Assembly (NCBI RefSeq): GCF_902702775.1
Contig: NZ_LR738724.1
Coordinates: 992,001-1,056,000 of the forward strand
Length of the DNA: 64,000 nucleotides
DNA from: Streptococcus suis
Lineage (GTDB): Bacteria; Bacillota; Bacilli; Lactobacillales; Streptococcaceae
Reading direction: 5' to 3'
This document shows, piece by piece, positions 35,547-44,639 of the stretch. The translations under genes were made by a program, and so were the position numbers. Position 1 is the stretch's first letter. Every line of letters starts with the position of its first letter. The notes beneath the pieces are model-generated. The model did no database searches, was not told the origin of the DNA, and worked only from the letters and a program-made list of their open reading frames with translations.

Positions 35547-36749
35547 ATGGTAACAAAAAGTAGTAAAAAATACAAAGGTGTTTATTGTGATAATAAGGGA
35601 AAGATATTTTATCAGATTGATCTTGGAATCGACCCAGTAACTGGCAAAAGGGTACAAAAGAAAGCTAGAAAAAATCAATATGGTAAAACCTTTGAAACAA
35701 TGAAAGAAGCATATGACGAATTAGTTCGTATAAAATATGAATTTGCCAACAAAGTCAGTTTAGAAAATTACAATATGACTTTTGAAAACTATATGAACAA
35801 AATTTATTTAAGAGCGTATAAGCAAAAAGTTCAGTCTGTGACATATAAGACGGCTCTTCCTCATCATAAACTTTTTATTCAATATTTTGGTTCAAAGCCA
35901 TTAAAAGCAATAACTCCTAGAGATTGCGAGGCTTTTAGATTGCATATCATAGAAAATTATTCTGAAAACTATGCGAAAAATTTATGGTCAAGGTTTAAAG
36001 CTTGTATGGGTTATGCAGAAAGACTTGGCTATATTTCAGATATGCCTTGTAAAGCATTAGATAATCCTAGAGGTAAGCATCCAGAAACTCCATTTTGGAC
36101 CTATGCGGAGTTTCAGACATTTATCAAATCATTTGACTTACATGATTATGAAGAATTACAACGATTTACTGCCATCTGGTTATATTATATGACAGGTGTA
36201 CGAGTGAGTGAAGGTTTATCTTTATGTTGGGAGGATATTGATTTTGATAAAAAATTTCTAAAGGTGCATACAACCTTGGAGAAAGATGAAAATGGAAATT
36301 GGTATCGTAAAGACCAAACAAAGACTCCAGCAGGTGAACGACTTATTGAATTGGATGATATAACTATTGAAGTACTTCAAGTTTGGCGAAAAAATCAGTT
36401 TGCAAATCAAGATACAGATTTTATCATTTCAAGATTTGGAGATCCTTTTTGTAAATCAACCATTTGTCGCATCATCAAACGTAAGGCACAACAAGTAGGA
36501 GTTCCTGTTATTACAGGTAAAGGTCTTAGACATAGTCATGCTTCTTATCTAATAAATGTTCTGAAAAAAGATATTTTATATGTGGCAAGACGAATGGGAC
36601 ATGCTGATAAATCAACAACTTTGAACACATATAGTCATTGGTTTAATGCTTTAGATAAAACAGTTTCTGAAGAAATCACACAAAATATTAAAAGTGCAGG
36701 ACTGGATTCAATTTTATGCCAAAATTCCTGCCAAACTTCAAATTTATGA
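35547..36749 (+). CDS. int: ICE tyrosine integrase
   Basis: The 400-residue tyrosine recombinase has an N-terminal arm-binding domain and a core-binding domain. The catalytic domain has R in TGVRVSEGLSL, K in the following strand region, HxxR in GLRHSHASYL with GHADKST, and the nucleophile Y in LNTYSHW. ATG at 35547 is chosen over GTG at 35535, which overlaps the ribosome-site region. It integrates and excises the ICE at the rplL site found 43 bases after its stop. Confidence 0.92.
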   Translation: MVTKSSKKYKGVYCDNKGKIFYQIDLGIDPVTGKRVQKKARKNQYGKTFETMKEAYDELVRIKYEFANKVSLENYNMTFENYMNKIYLRAYKQKVQSVTYKTALPHHKLFIQYFGSKPLKAITPRDCEAFRLHIIENYSENYAKNLWSRFKACMGYAERLGYISDMPCKALDNPRGKHPETPFWTYAEFQTFIKSFDLHDYEELQRFTAIWLYYMTGVRVSEGLSLCWEDIDFDKKFLKVHTTLEKDENGNWYRKDQTKTPAGERLIELDDITIEVLQVWRKNQFANQDTDFIISRFGDPFCKSTICRIIKRKAQQVGVPVITGKGLRHSHASYLINVLKKDILYVARRMGHADKSTTLNTYSHWFNALDKTVSEEITQNIKSAGLDSILCQNSCQTSNL

Positions 36750-36792
36750 ACTCAAACCCCTTGATACTGCACATTTAACAGGTTGTGCAATT

Positions 36793-36807
36793 GTTACTCT
36801 TAAATAA
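36793..36807 (+). other. ICE attachment site attR (rplL 3' end type)
   Basis: GTTACTCTTAAATAA is the reverse complement of the 15-bp core TTATTTAAGAGTAAC reported for 89K-type S. suis ICEs. It spells the last codons (V T L K stop) of rplL. The former rplL terminator follows at once. The matching attL lies outside the window. Confidence 0.85.
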
Positions 36808-36825
36808 TAGAGTTTCCAATCAAAA

Positions 36826-36859
36826 TAAAAACCTATCACTTAATGTGGTAGGTTTTTTC
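36826..36859 (+). terminator. Terminator, probably of the rplL operon
   Basis: AAACCTATCAC (36829-36839) pairs with GTGGTAGGTTT (36845-36855), then TTTT. It now stands alone because the ICE separates it from rplL. Confidence 0.85.
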
Positions 36860-36868
36860 GTTCTATTG

Positions 36869-36897
36869 TTGCAAACGTTTTCGTTGTGGGGTATAAT
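36869..36897 (+). promoter_or_regulatory. Promoter with cre-like site before the HAD gene
   Basis: TTGCAA (36869-36874), 17 bases and TATAAT (36892-36897). TGCAAACGTTTTCG (36870-36883), overlapping the -35 box, resembles a CcpA cre site. Confidence 0.7.
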
Positions 36898-36931
36898 ATA
36901 AAAAATGCTGTCTAAAGATTAGGAGAAAGAC

Positions 36932-37681
36932 ATGAAAAGTTACAAAAACTATATCTTCGATTTTTATGGTACATTGGTTGATATTCGTACAGATGAAAAT
37001 AAACTAGAGGTCTGGAATCAGCTAACACAGATTTACAATGCTTTTGGTTGTTCCTATCGGCCGCGCCAGTTGAAAAATGCCTATCATCGTTTTGTAGAAG
37101 AGGCGGAGAGATCTCTCGCGGAAACAGTGAGTTATCAGTATGTCGAAATTGATTTAGAAACAATCTTCATTCGTCTATTAACGGATGTACCAAATGAAAA
37201 CCAAAGTACCAATAAACCGACTGATTTAGAGACTTTTGGACAAGTAGTAGCCGCGATTTTCCGCGTACTTTCACGTGAAAAGTTAGAGGCTTATGAAAAT
37301 ACTCTAACTAGTCTACAGACATTAAAGGATAGAGAAGCGCGATTATTTATTCTCTCCAATGCTCAACGAATTTTTACTCAGGCAGAAATTGAACAGACAG
37401 GTTGTGCTGATTTGATGGAAAAAATTTATATCTCTTCCGACTTTAAGATGAAGAAGCCTGAACCAGCATTTCTTCAACTGGTTTTAGAGGAAAATAATCT
37501 TGATGTTGAGGAAACGGTTATGATTGGTAATGATTTGACATCCGATATAGCTATTGCTCATGAATTGGGAATGGATTCCATTTTGCTGAATACTTTCCCG
37601 TATAGTCAGGAAGAAATCGACTCTTATAGGAGACTTGGTTGGAACTTTGAGGTTGTTGGAGATATAGCGGAGCTATTGTAA
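36932..37681 (+). CDS. HAD-superfamily hydrolase
   Basis: A 249-residue HAD-IA hydrolase. Motif I is FDFYGTLVD, with the D-x-Y form seen in haloacid-dehalogenase-like and YjjG-type members. Motif II is LFILSNAQ, motif III has the lysine in DFKMKKPEP, and motif IV reads MIGNDLTSD. The helical cap lies at residues about 15-95. The substrate is not predictable, though a small phosphorylated metabolite is likely. It is the first chromosomal gene beyond the ICE. Confidence 0.85.
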   Translation: MKSYKNYIFDFYGTLVDIRTDENKLEVWNQLTQIYNAFGCSYRPRQLKNAYHRFVEEAERSLAETVSYQYVEIDLETIFIRLLTDVPNENQSTNKPTDLETFGQVVAAIFRVLSREKLEAYENTLTSLQTLKDREARLFILSNAQRIFTQAEIEQTGCADLMEKIYISSDFKMKKPEPAFLQLVLEENNLDVEETVMIGNDLTSDIAIAHELGMDSILLNTFPYSQEEIDSYRRLGWNFEVVGDIAELL

Positions 37682-37737
37682 ATAAGCTATAGAATAGCAA
37701 ATGATATACATAAAATATATTATGTAAAAAATCGGAG

Positions 37738-37765
37738 CTACTTTCATTTCAATGAAGGTAGTTTT
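37738..37765 (+). terminator. Terminator after the HAD gene
   Basis: CTACTTTCA pairs with TGAAGGTAG and TTTTG follows. An extended -10 (TGGTATACT, ending 37793) for trmFO lies just after it. Confidence 0.7.
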
Positions 37766-37876
37766 GTCTTTTCTAGCCATTTTCTGGTATACTAGATAGG
37801 TATAAAATTTAGAAAGGTTCTGTTTTGGGGTATTCCCAAACAGTAGTCAGATCTTCTGGCTAGAGGTATTAGTTTC

Positions 37877-39211
37877 ATGTCTCAAACCCACATTAATGTT
37901 ATCGGAGCTGGCTTGGCTGGCTCAGAAGCTGCTTATCAGATTGCCAAACGTGGCATTCCTGTCAAACTTTACGAGATGCGAGGTGTCAAACCGACCCCTC
38001 AGCACAAGACGGACAAGTTTGCTGAGTTGGTTTGTTCCAACTCATTCCGCGGCGATAGTTTGACCAACGCTGTTGGTCTGCTCAAGGAAGAAATGCGTCG
38101 TTTGGATTCCATTATAATGCGAGCTGGTGAGGCTCACCGTGTGCCTGCTGGCGGTGCTATGGCCATGGACCGTGAAAATTTCTCTCAAGCAGTCACAGAT
38201 GAGATTCACAACCACCCGCTAATTGAGGTCATTCGTGGCGAGATTACAGAGATTCCTGAAGATGCTATTACAGTTATCGCGACGGGGCCTTTGACGTCTG
38301 ACGCCTTGGCGGAGAAGATTCACGCCCTCAACGGTGGCGACGGTTTTTACTTCTACGATGCGGCAGCACCGATTGTGGACAGCTCGACCATTAACATGGA
38401 CTTGGTTTATCTCAAGTCCCGTTACGACAAGGGAGAGGCTGCCTATCTCAATGCACCGATGAACAAGGAGCAGTTCACCGCTTTCTATGAGGCCTTGATT
38501 TCAGCCGAAGAAGCACCGCTTAACTCCTTTGAAAAAGAAAAATACTTTGAAGGCTGTATGCCCATTGAGGTCATGGCCAAACGTGGCATCAAAACCATGC
38601 TCTATGGCCCAATGAAGCCAGTTGGTCTGGAATACCCAGAAGACTACAAGGGACCTCGTGACGGCGAATACAAGACACCGTACGCAGTTGTCCAGCTCCG
38701 TCAGGATAACGCAGCAGGTAGCCTTTACAATATTGTTGGCTTCCAGACCCATCTCAAGTGGGGGGAGCAGAAGCGGGTCTTCCAGATGATTCCAGGACTT
38801 GAAAATGCTGAGTTTGTCCGCTACGGCGTTATGCACCGCAATTCCTACATGGATTCGCCAAACTTATTGGAACAGACCTTTGCGACCAAGAAAAATCCTA
38901 ATCTTTTCTTTGCAGGTCAAATGACAGGAGTAGAAGGCTATGTCGAGTCTGCTGCCTCTGGCTTGGTGGCTGGAATCAACGCTGTTCGCCGTTTCCGTGG
39001 CGAAGAGCCAGTCATCTTCCCACAGACCACAGCCATCGGAGCTCTGCCATTCTACATCACCCACACCGAAAGCAAGCACTTCCAGCCTATGAATGTCAAC
39101 TTTGGTATCATCAAGGAGCTGGACGGACCGCGTATCCGCGACAAGAAGGAGCGTTATGAGGCAATAGCAGAGCGTTCCCTCAAGGACTTGGAAGAGTTTT
39201 TGGGTTACTAA
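37877..39211 (+). CDS. trmFO: Methylenetetrahydrofolate--tRNA-(uracil-5)-methyltransferase TrmFO
   Basis: The 444-residue flavoprotein methylates U54 of tRNA using methylenetetrahydrofolate. The FAD-binding motif [10 protein letters not shown] is at residues 11-20. Signature segments [17 protein letters not shown] and [19 protein letters not shown] are present. Length is normal for the family. It has a housekeeping codon bias, unlike the ICE genes. Confidence 0.96.
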   Translation: MSQTHINVIGAGLAGSEAAYQIAKRGIPVKLYEMRGVKPTPQHKTDKFAELVCSNSFRGDSLTNAVGLLKEEMRRLDSIIMRAGEAHRVPAGGAMAMDRENFSQAVTDEIHNHPLIEVIRGEITEIPEDAITVIATGPLTSDALAEKIHALNGGDGFYFYDAAAPIVDSSTINMDLVYLKSRYDKGEAAYLNAPMNKEQFTAFYEALISAEEAPLNSFEKEKYFEGCMPIEVMAKRGIKTMLYGPMKPVGLEYPEDYKGPRDGEYKTPYAVVQLRQDNAAGSLYNIVGFQTHLKWGEQKRVFQMIPGLENAEFVRYGVMHRNSYMDSPNLLEQTFATKKNPNLFFAGQMTGVEGYVESAASGLVAGINAVRRFRGEEPVIFPQTTAIGALPFYITHTESKHFQPMNVNFGIIKELDGPRIRDKKERYEAIAERSLKDLEEFLGY

Positions 39212-39228
39212 GATATTTAGACTATCAT

Positions 39229-39251
39229 CAGACACCTTCGGGTGTCTTTTG
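39229..39251 (+). terminator. Terminator after trmFO
   Basis: AGACACC TTC GGGTGTCT hairpin (39230-39247) followed by TTTT. An extended -10 TGTTATACT (39252-39260) for the next gene follows. Confidence 0.85.
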
Positions 39252-39288
39252 TGTTATACTGGGATTAGAAAAGCGGAGGAGAAATACG

Positions 39289-40293
39289 ATGCACCACGAT
39301 ACTTGGAAGGGAATTATTCTGCAGAAACAAGGTCTGTTGGAACCCCAGTCTGTTCAGCAAATCTGCCAAAATCTCAATGGTTTGCAGGCTCAGTTTCAGC
39401 CCTATGTTCATGTCGGATTTCGTAACCGTATGACAGCGGAGGATTTTCATGAGGGTAGCTGGCAGGAGGAGCTGACTCGTCAGTGGTCCATTCGGCGAAC
39501 GGTTCATGCCTATCTCAAGTCGGAAATTCCTCTCTATATCCACGAGGGGCGGCTGGCCAGCACCGAATACTTAAAGACAGAAGGATGGGACGGGTTTAGC
39601 CCTCAGACCAAGCAGAAGTACCACCAGCTGATTTTAGAAGCCCTTGAACAAGGTCCTATGACTCGTGAGGCTCTCAAGGTCCTTTGCCGTGGGGAAAAGA
39701 TGACACAAGAAGAGGAGAAGCTGGTCTTTAACGCCTGGGGCGGCCTCTTTCGCTACATGGTCGAGCGTGGAGAAGTCTATCAAGAGTACGGTGCTAAGCG
39801 TTTTCATCGTCTGACAGACTTTCAGCCACTTTCTCGGGAAAAAGCAGAGCTGGAAATCGCTCGAAGGTATTTTTCAGGTTTTGGACCTGTCAGCCTAGCT
39901 GATGCCCGTTACTATTTCAAGGAAAATAAATCTACGGTCCTAAAATGGATGAAGCAATTAGACCTGAAAACTCTTGAAGTAGCAGGAGAAGAACGCTTTT
40001 ATCTTGGAGAATTAGAAGAAGCAGAACTGCCTGACTGCCTTTTCGTTGCAGGATTTGACCAACTTTTACTAGGTTATGAAAAGAAAGCTAATCCCTTTTT
40101 TAATCCTAAATACATCCGTAATATCTATACTTTGACGGGTATTGTCAAACCTGTTGTATTTTATAAAGGACGATTTGTGGCAACCTGGAAACGAGATAAA
40201 GGTACCATTTTGCTAGATATTTTTGAAGACATCACACAACAAGAAGAAAAAGAATTGGATCATTACCGCCAAATGTATGAGAAAATTCTGTGA
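39289..40293 (+). CDS. Winged-helix DNA glycosylase-like protein (AlkZ/HTH_42 family)
   Basis: A 334-residue protein of the HTH_42/AlkZ family, whose members remove alkylated or crosslinked bases. The family's catalytic QxQ motif appears as GLQAQFQPY (near residue 31). Tandem winged-helix regions follow, and the later FDQLLLGYEKKAN is the family's usual C-terminal segment. A role in repair of alkylation damage is inferred from the family. It appears monocistronic. Confidence 0.75.
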   Translation: MHHDTWKGIILQKQGLLEPQSVQQICQNLNGLQAQFQPYVHVGFRNRMTAEDFHEGSWQEELTRQWSIRRTVHAYLKSEIPLYIHEGRLASTEYLKTEGWDGFSPQTKQKYHQLILEALEQGPMTREALKVLCRGEKMTQEEEKLVFNAWGGLFRYMVERGEVYQEYGAKRFHRLTDFQPLSREKAELEIARRYFSGFGPVSLADARYYFKENKSTVLKWMKQLDLKTLEVAGEERFYLGELEEAELPDCLFVAGFDQLLLGYEKKANPFFNPKYIRNIYTLTGIVKPVVFYKGRFVATWKRDKGTILLDIFEDITQQEEKELDHYRQMYEKIL

Positions 40294-40308
40294 CATTAAC
40301 TAACTATG

Positions 40309-40378
40309 TTCGGAAAATCCGAAAATTGCAAATAAATAACTAAATTTTCTGAATATTCCAGAAAAACTATGATATAAT
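40309..40378 (+). promoter_or_regulatory. Promoter and two palindromes before the esterase/ATP-grasp operon
   Basis: TTCGGA-AAA-TCCGAA (40309-40323) and TTTTCTG-AATATTC-CAGAAAA (about 40346-40366) are inverted repeats. The second ends seven bases before TATAAT (40373-40378), the -10 of the three-gene operon. No good -35 is seen, so an activator or repressor may bind. Confidence 0.6.
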
Positions 40379-40406
40379 ACTTAAAATACGTAAGGAAGAG
40401 ATAGAT

Positions 40407-41234
40407 ATGAATAAGTCTTACTTTTATTTGGACATGAGAACTCATGAATTAGATGTACCATTTACAGGAAGAAAACGTCGAGTCCGTGTTTTATTGCCGA
40501 AAGGATATGCTGAAAATACAGAAGAGACCTATCCCGTTGTCTATTTCCACGATGGGCAGAATGTACTCTACAGTAAGGAAGCTTTTTCAGGTCATTCATG
40601 GAAAGTCATCCCAACTATTAAGCGTAATCCAGACATTGCAAAAATGATCGTAGTGGCTATTGATAATGATGGTGCTGATCGCATGCATGAATACGCTGCT
40701 TGGAAGTTTAGTGAGATGGGGATTCCTGGCGTGCAGTTCGGTGGTAAGGGAACCTTGTATGCCGAATTTGTGATGGATGTCGTCAAACCATTTATTGATC
40801 AAGAATACCGGACAAAATCTGATAAAGTTCACACTGCAATGATTGGCTCATCGTTGGGAGGCAATATCACCCAGTTTATGGGATTGGCTTATCAGAACCA
40901 GATTGGCTGTCTGGGTGTCTTTTCATCTGCCAACTGGCTTCATCAAGATGCTTTCGACCGTTATATTGAACGTCAACAATTAGATTCAGATCAACGTGTC
41001 TACATCTATGTTGGGACAGAAGAAGCAGATGATACAGATAAAACGCTGATGGCTGGCAATATCAAACAAGCCTATATTAATTCGTCTTTAAGCTATTATC
41101 GACAGTTGATTGCTGGTGGTGTTAAATTGGACAACATAACCTTAGAAGTCGTTTCGGGAGCTGTTCACAATGAGGAGGCTTGGGCGCTCTATTTGCCAGC
41201 TTGCCTACGATTCCTAAGCGAACATTGGTCATAA
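40407..41234 (+). CDS. Alpha/beta-hydrolase esterase (first of pair)
   Basis: A 275-residue putative esterase (PF00756-like). The strand PVVYFHDGQN is the usual oxyanion region, the nucleophile elbow is MIGSSLGGNIT (near residue 150), and a likely catalytic His is in GAVHNEEAW. No signal peptide is seen, so it is cytoplasmic. It leads an operon with a second hydrolase and an ATP-grasp ligase. The substrate is unknown. Confidence 0.8.
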   Translation: MNKSYFYLDMRTHELDVPFTGRKRRVRVLLPKGYAENTEETYPVVYFHDGQNVLYSKEAFSGHSWKVIPTIKRNPDIAKMIVVAIDNDGADRMHEYAAWKFSEMGIPGVQFGGKGTLYAEFVMDVVKPFIDQEYRTKSDKVHTAMIGSSLGGNITQFMGLAYQNQIGCLGVFSSANWLHQDAFDRYIERQQLDSDQRVYIYVGTEEADDTDKTLMAGNIKQAYINSSLSYYRQLIAGGVKLDNITLEVVSGAVHNEEAWALYLPACLRFLSEHWS

Positions 41235-41264
41235 AACAAAAATATTTAAATAGGAGGCTTTACT

Positions 41265-42011
41265 ATGCACGTCGAATTTTTAAGTCATTGGTCTGGAAAT
41301 CTTGGCCGAGAAATGAATCTAAATCGTTATGGTCACGCAGGGATTCCTGTTGTTGTCTTTGCCTCATCTGGCGGTTCTTATAATGAATATGCTGATTTTG
41401 GTATGATTGAAGCTTGTCGTGGCTCTATTGAAGCTGGTCATGTTCAATTTTTCACCTTAACGAGTTACGATAGTGAAAGCTGGTTGGCGGACTGGAAGTC
41501 TATTCATGACAAAGCAGAAGCACACCGCGCCTACGAACGCTATGTGATTGAAGAAGCGATTCCATTTATCAAACATAAAACAGGCTGGTTCGATGGGATG
41601 ATGACGACTGGTTGCTCTATGGGAGCCTACCATGCCTTAAACTTCTTCCTGCAACATCCGGATGTTTTCACAAAAGTCATCGCCCTTTCAGGCGTCTATG
41701 ATGCTCGTTTCTTCAACAACAATCAAGACTATGGCAATGACGATGCTGTTTATCAAAACTCACCATCAGATTACATTTGGAACCAAAACGACGGCTGGTT
41801 TATTGATAAATACCGCCAGGCTGATATTATCGTCTGCACAGGTTTGGGCGATTGGGAACAAGACGGTCTGGACTCATTCTACAACCTAAAACGTGCCTTT
41901 GAAGAGAAGAATATCCCAGCTTGGTTTGATACTTGGGGTACAGATGTGGCCCACGACTGGGTTTGGTGGAGAAAGCAAATGCCATTCTTCCTTCATTCTA
42001 TCGGACTTTAA
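41265..42011 (+). CDS. Alpha/beta-hydrolase esterase (second of pair)
   Basis: The 248-residue hydrolase has its nucleophile elbow in TTGCSMGAYHA (near residue 115) and a likely catalytic His in GTDVAHDWVWW near the end. It is a different esterase branch from its neighbour, sharing fold but little sequence. AGGAGG at 41251-41256 precedes ATG. It lies 30 bases after the first esterase and 17 before the ATP-grasp gene. Confidence 0.8.
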   Translation: MHVEFLSHWSGNLGREMNLNRYGHAGIPVVVFASSGGSYNEYADFGMIEACRGSIEAGHVQFFTLTSYDSESWLADWKSIHDKAEAHRAYERYVIEEAIPFIKHKTGWFDGMMTTGCSMGAYHALNFFLQHPDVFTKVIALSGVYDARFFNNNQDYGNDDAVYQNSPSDYIWNQNDGWFIDKYRQADIIVCTGLGDWEQDGLDSFYNLKRAFEEKNIPAWFDTWGTDVAHDWVWWRKQMPFFLHSIGL

Positions 42012-42028
42012 GCTAGAAAGGACTACCT

Positions 42029-43195
42029 ATGAATTATCTCGTTATTTCACCTTTTTATCCAGAAAATTTTCAACCATTCACCATTGAATTGGCTAAAAAA
42101 GAAGGCGTTACGGTTCTAGGTATCGGACAAGAACCGTACGATCAATTGCCTGAAGAACTTCGTAATGCTCTTACAGAATACTTCCGTGTGGAAGATTTGG
42201 AAAATATTGATGAAGTCAAGCGTGCAGCAGCCTTTCTTATTTACAAGCATGGTCCAATCGACCGAGTGGAATCACACAACGAGCACTGGTTGGAAAATGA
42301 CGCCGCACTCCGTGAACAATTTAATATTTTTGGAGCTAAGCCAAGTTATCTTAAAAAGACAAAATTCAAGTCTGAAATGAAGAAATATTTCTCCAAAGCA
42401 GGGGTTCCTGTGGTTCCAGGTATGGTTGTCAAATCGGAGAAGGACATTGAAAAGGCCGTGAAAACAATTGGTTTCCCAATGATTGCCAAGCCTGACAACG
42501 GTGTTGGGGCATCCGGTACCTTTAAATTAACTAAAAAAGCTGACCTAGAAACCTTCAAAGAAGCCTGGGATGGACAATCTGCTTATTTCTTTGAGAAATT
42601 TGTCAATTCAAGCATTATTACAACCTATGATGGATTGGTTGATAGCCAGGGTAATGTGGTCTTTGAAACAGGCCTGACCTATGTTCATACTCCTCTGGAA
42701 CTGATGTTGTCTAGAAAAGACAATGCCTACTTCATCGAGAAAGAACTAGATCCAAAATTAGTAAAATATGGTCGCGCAATTATCAAAGCCTTCGGTATGA
42801 AGGAGCGTTTCTTTCATATTGAATTTTTCAAGAATGGCAAAGACTACATCGCCATTGAGTACAATAACCGTATGGCAGGTGGCTTCACTGTAGAAGCCTA
42901 CAATTACGCGCATTCGATTGACCTTTTCCGTGATTATGCCAATGTAGTGACAGGTGGAACAGTTGAAGAGCGTAGATTTGAACATCAATACTGCTTGGTA
43001 GCAACTCGCCGAGATACGACCGAATATGTTCACTCAGCAGATGATATTCATCAACGATTTGCCGGCAAGATTAAGACCGTCAAACGGATGCCAGATGCCT
43101 TTGCAGAACTGCAAGGGAATGACGCCTATCTCCTTGTGACGGAAAGCAAGGAGGAATTAGACGACATGATTGCCTTTATCGGGGAGACAAAATAG
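42029..43195 (+). CDS. ATP-grasp ligase
   Basis: The 388-residue protein has a carbamoyl-phosphate-synthase-like ATP-grasp fold. There is an N-terminal Rossmann-like domain, then the ATP-binding IAKPDNGVGASGTFKL (near residues 153-168), and the metal-binding FHIEFFKNGKDYIAIEYNNR. Such enzymes couple a carboxylate to an amine or thiol using ATP. With two esterases in the operon it may make and remove a modified metabolite or peptide, but no substrate can be named. Confidence 0.82.
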   Translation: MNYLVISPFYPENFQPFTIELAKKEGVTVLGIGQEPYDQLPEELRNALTEYFRVEDLENIDEVKRAAAFLIYKHGPIDRVESHNEHWLENDAALREQFNIFGAKPSYLKKTKFKSEMKKYFSKAGVPVVPGMVVKSEKDIEKAVKTIGFPMIAKPDNGVGASGTFKLTKKADLETFKEAWDGQSAYFFEKFVNSSIITTYDGLVDSQGNVVFETGLTYVHTPLELMLSRKDNAYFIEKELDPKLVKYGRAIIKAFGMKERFFHIEFFKNGKDYIAIEYNNRMAGGFTVEAYNYAHSIDLFRDYANVVTGGTVEERRFEHQYCLVATRRDTTEYVHSADDIHQRFAGKIKTVKRMPDAFAELQGNDAYLLVTESKEELDDMIAFIGETK

Positions 43196-43204
43196 CCTAG
43201 ATTG

Positions 43205-43232
43205 AAAGATGCCAGAAATGGTGTCTTTTTTT
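43205..43232 (+). terminator. Terminator after the ATP-grasp operon
   Basis: AAAGATGCC pairs with GGTGTCTTT, followed by a T run. Confidence 0.8.
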
Positions 43233-43335
43233 GCTTTCCTTACAAAGCTGTAAGTTTTTTAATCAGAACTGTAAGAGAGTGCAGGTGGAATATTTCCTAT
43301 AATAGACTCATAAGAAATAGAAAGAAGGAAATCAT

Positions 43336-43476
43336 ATGTCATTCAAATTTTTACAAGCAAAGAGAATCGAAGAAAAGGCATTCTCAGAAAAAGAGAAAGC
43401 TGAACTCTTGGAACAAGCCGTATTCTTAGAAGAGCTCGCCCATGATTTGCAAAGTATAAGATTTATGGCATACTAG
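43336..43476 (+). CDS. Small helical protein at the head of the Bce-type module
   Basis: A 46-residue charged helical protein (MSFKFLQAKRIEEKAFSEKE...). GAAGGA lies at 43324-43329 before ATG. It is 12 bases before the lipoprotein gene and so probably shares its transcript. The function is unknown. No membrane segment is seen. Confidence 0.55.
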   Translation: MSFKFLQAKRIEEKAFSEKEKAELLEQAVFLEELAHDLQSIRFMAY

Positions 43477-43488
43477 AGGGAGGAAACT

Positions 43489-43884
43489 ATGAAAAAGAAA
43501 GTATTTGGTATGCTGGCTTTGGGCAGTATAATGCTAACCGCTTGTTCCTCTTCTTCAGCAAGCCTTAGCTTTGATGAGGGCTATCAAACTTTCCGTTACA
43601 AGGGAAAAGACTATGCCATTAGCAAACAGGAAGTTGCCGAGGATAGTATTCAAGGAACAGAAGTTCAGTTTATGGAATGGCCTGTTGTCAAAGAAGAAGG
43701 GGCAGTGAAAAAGACAGTATCCTTGAATAATCTCTATATAACCACTAGCAATGACTGGGCCATCGGTGTCCAGGATGGTTATTATAAGGTGGTTTTAGAA
43801 GATAATATTGCTGAATCAGACCGAATCGACTATCAAGCATTACTTGATGCAGTTGATTTATCCAAAGAAAACAATAAGGAGTAA
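43489..43884 (+). CDS. Lipoprotein of the Bce-type module
   Basis: The 131-residue precursor has a signal peptide with lipobox (MLTACSS, Cys at residue 19) and a short beta-rich extracellular domain. It is followed two bases later by the ABC ATPase gene. A membrane-surface helper of the peptide-resistance transporter is a reasonable inference from context only. Confidence 0.75.
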   Translation: MKKKVFGMLALGSIMLTACSSSSASLSFDEGYQTFRYKGKDYAISKQEVAEDSIQGTEVQFMEWPVVKEEGAVKKTVSLNNLYITTSNDWAIGVQDGYYKVVLEDNIAESDRIDYQALLDAVDLSKENNKE

Positions 43885-43886
43885 AT

Positions 43887-44639
43887 ATGTTATTAGAAAT
43901 CAATCATTTAGAAAAAGTTTACCGCACGCGCTTTTCAAAAGAGGAAACTCGTGCCTTGCAAGATGTGGATTTTAAGGTAGAGGAGGGCGAGTTTATCGCT
44001 ATCATGGGTGAAAGTGGTTCTGGTAAGACGACTTTGCTCAACATTCTAGCAACCCTGGATAAGCCGACAAGGGGCTCTGTTATCTTAAACAATCAGGATA
44101 TTACGAAAATCAAGGAAAGCAAGCTGGCAGATTTCCGTTTGCGTAACCTAGGCTTTGTCTTCCAAGATTTTAATCTCTTGGACACCCTGTCCATCCAAGA
44201 CAATATCTTTTTACCTCTGGTATTGGCACGTACCAGTCATGAGGAAATGGAAAAACGGTTGAAGGTTTTGGCGCCAAAACTGCGGATTCAAGATTTGCTG
44301 AAAAAACGTCCTTTTGAACTATCTGGTGGACAAAAGCAGCGCGTGGCCATTGCCCGTAGTTTGATTACACAGCCACAGATTGTCCTAGCGGACGAACCGA
44401 CGGCTGCCCTAGATTACCGCAATTCGGAAGACTTGCTGAATTTGTTTGAAGACATCAACCTAGATGGACAAACCATTCTCATGGTAACTCACTCAGCCAA
44501 TGCAGCCAGCCATGCCAAACGGGTTCTCTTTATCAAGGATGGTCGGATTTTCCACCAATTGTACAAGGCAGGCAAGAGCAATCAAGACTTTGCCAAGGAA
44601 ATTTCGCTCAATATGTCTGCACTTTTAGGGGGTGAGTAG
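43887..44639 (+). CDS. BceA-type ABC transporter ATPase
   Basis: The 250-residue ATPase has Walker A GESGSGKTT, Q-loop VFQDFNLLDT, signature LSGGQKQR and Walker B IVLADEPTAALD. It powers BceAB/MacB-like transporters that free cell-wall lipid targets from antimicrobial peptides such as bacitracin. Its stop abuts the permease ATG. Confidence 0.88.
   Translation: MLLEINHLEKVYRTRFSKEETRALQDVDFKVEEGEFIAIMGESGSGKTTLLNILATLDKPTRGSVILNNQDITKIKESKLADFRLRNLGFVFQDFNLLDTLSIQDNIFLPLVLARTSHEEMEKRLKVLAPKLRIQDLLKKRPFELSGGQKQRVAIARSLITQPQIVLADEPTAALDYRNSEDLLNLFEDINLDGQTILMVTHSANAASHAKRVLFIKDGRIFHQLYKAGKSNQDFAKEISLNMSALLGGE

Noticed and set aside
36912..37163. Minus-strand frame opposite the HAD gene
   Set aside because: It has no plausible start signal and covers conserved HAD motifs on the other strand.
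37801..37876. Possible riboswitch before trmFO
   Set aside because: Only an extended -10 promoter and a short leader are visible, with no structured element of known type.
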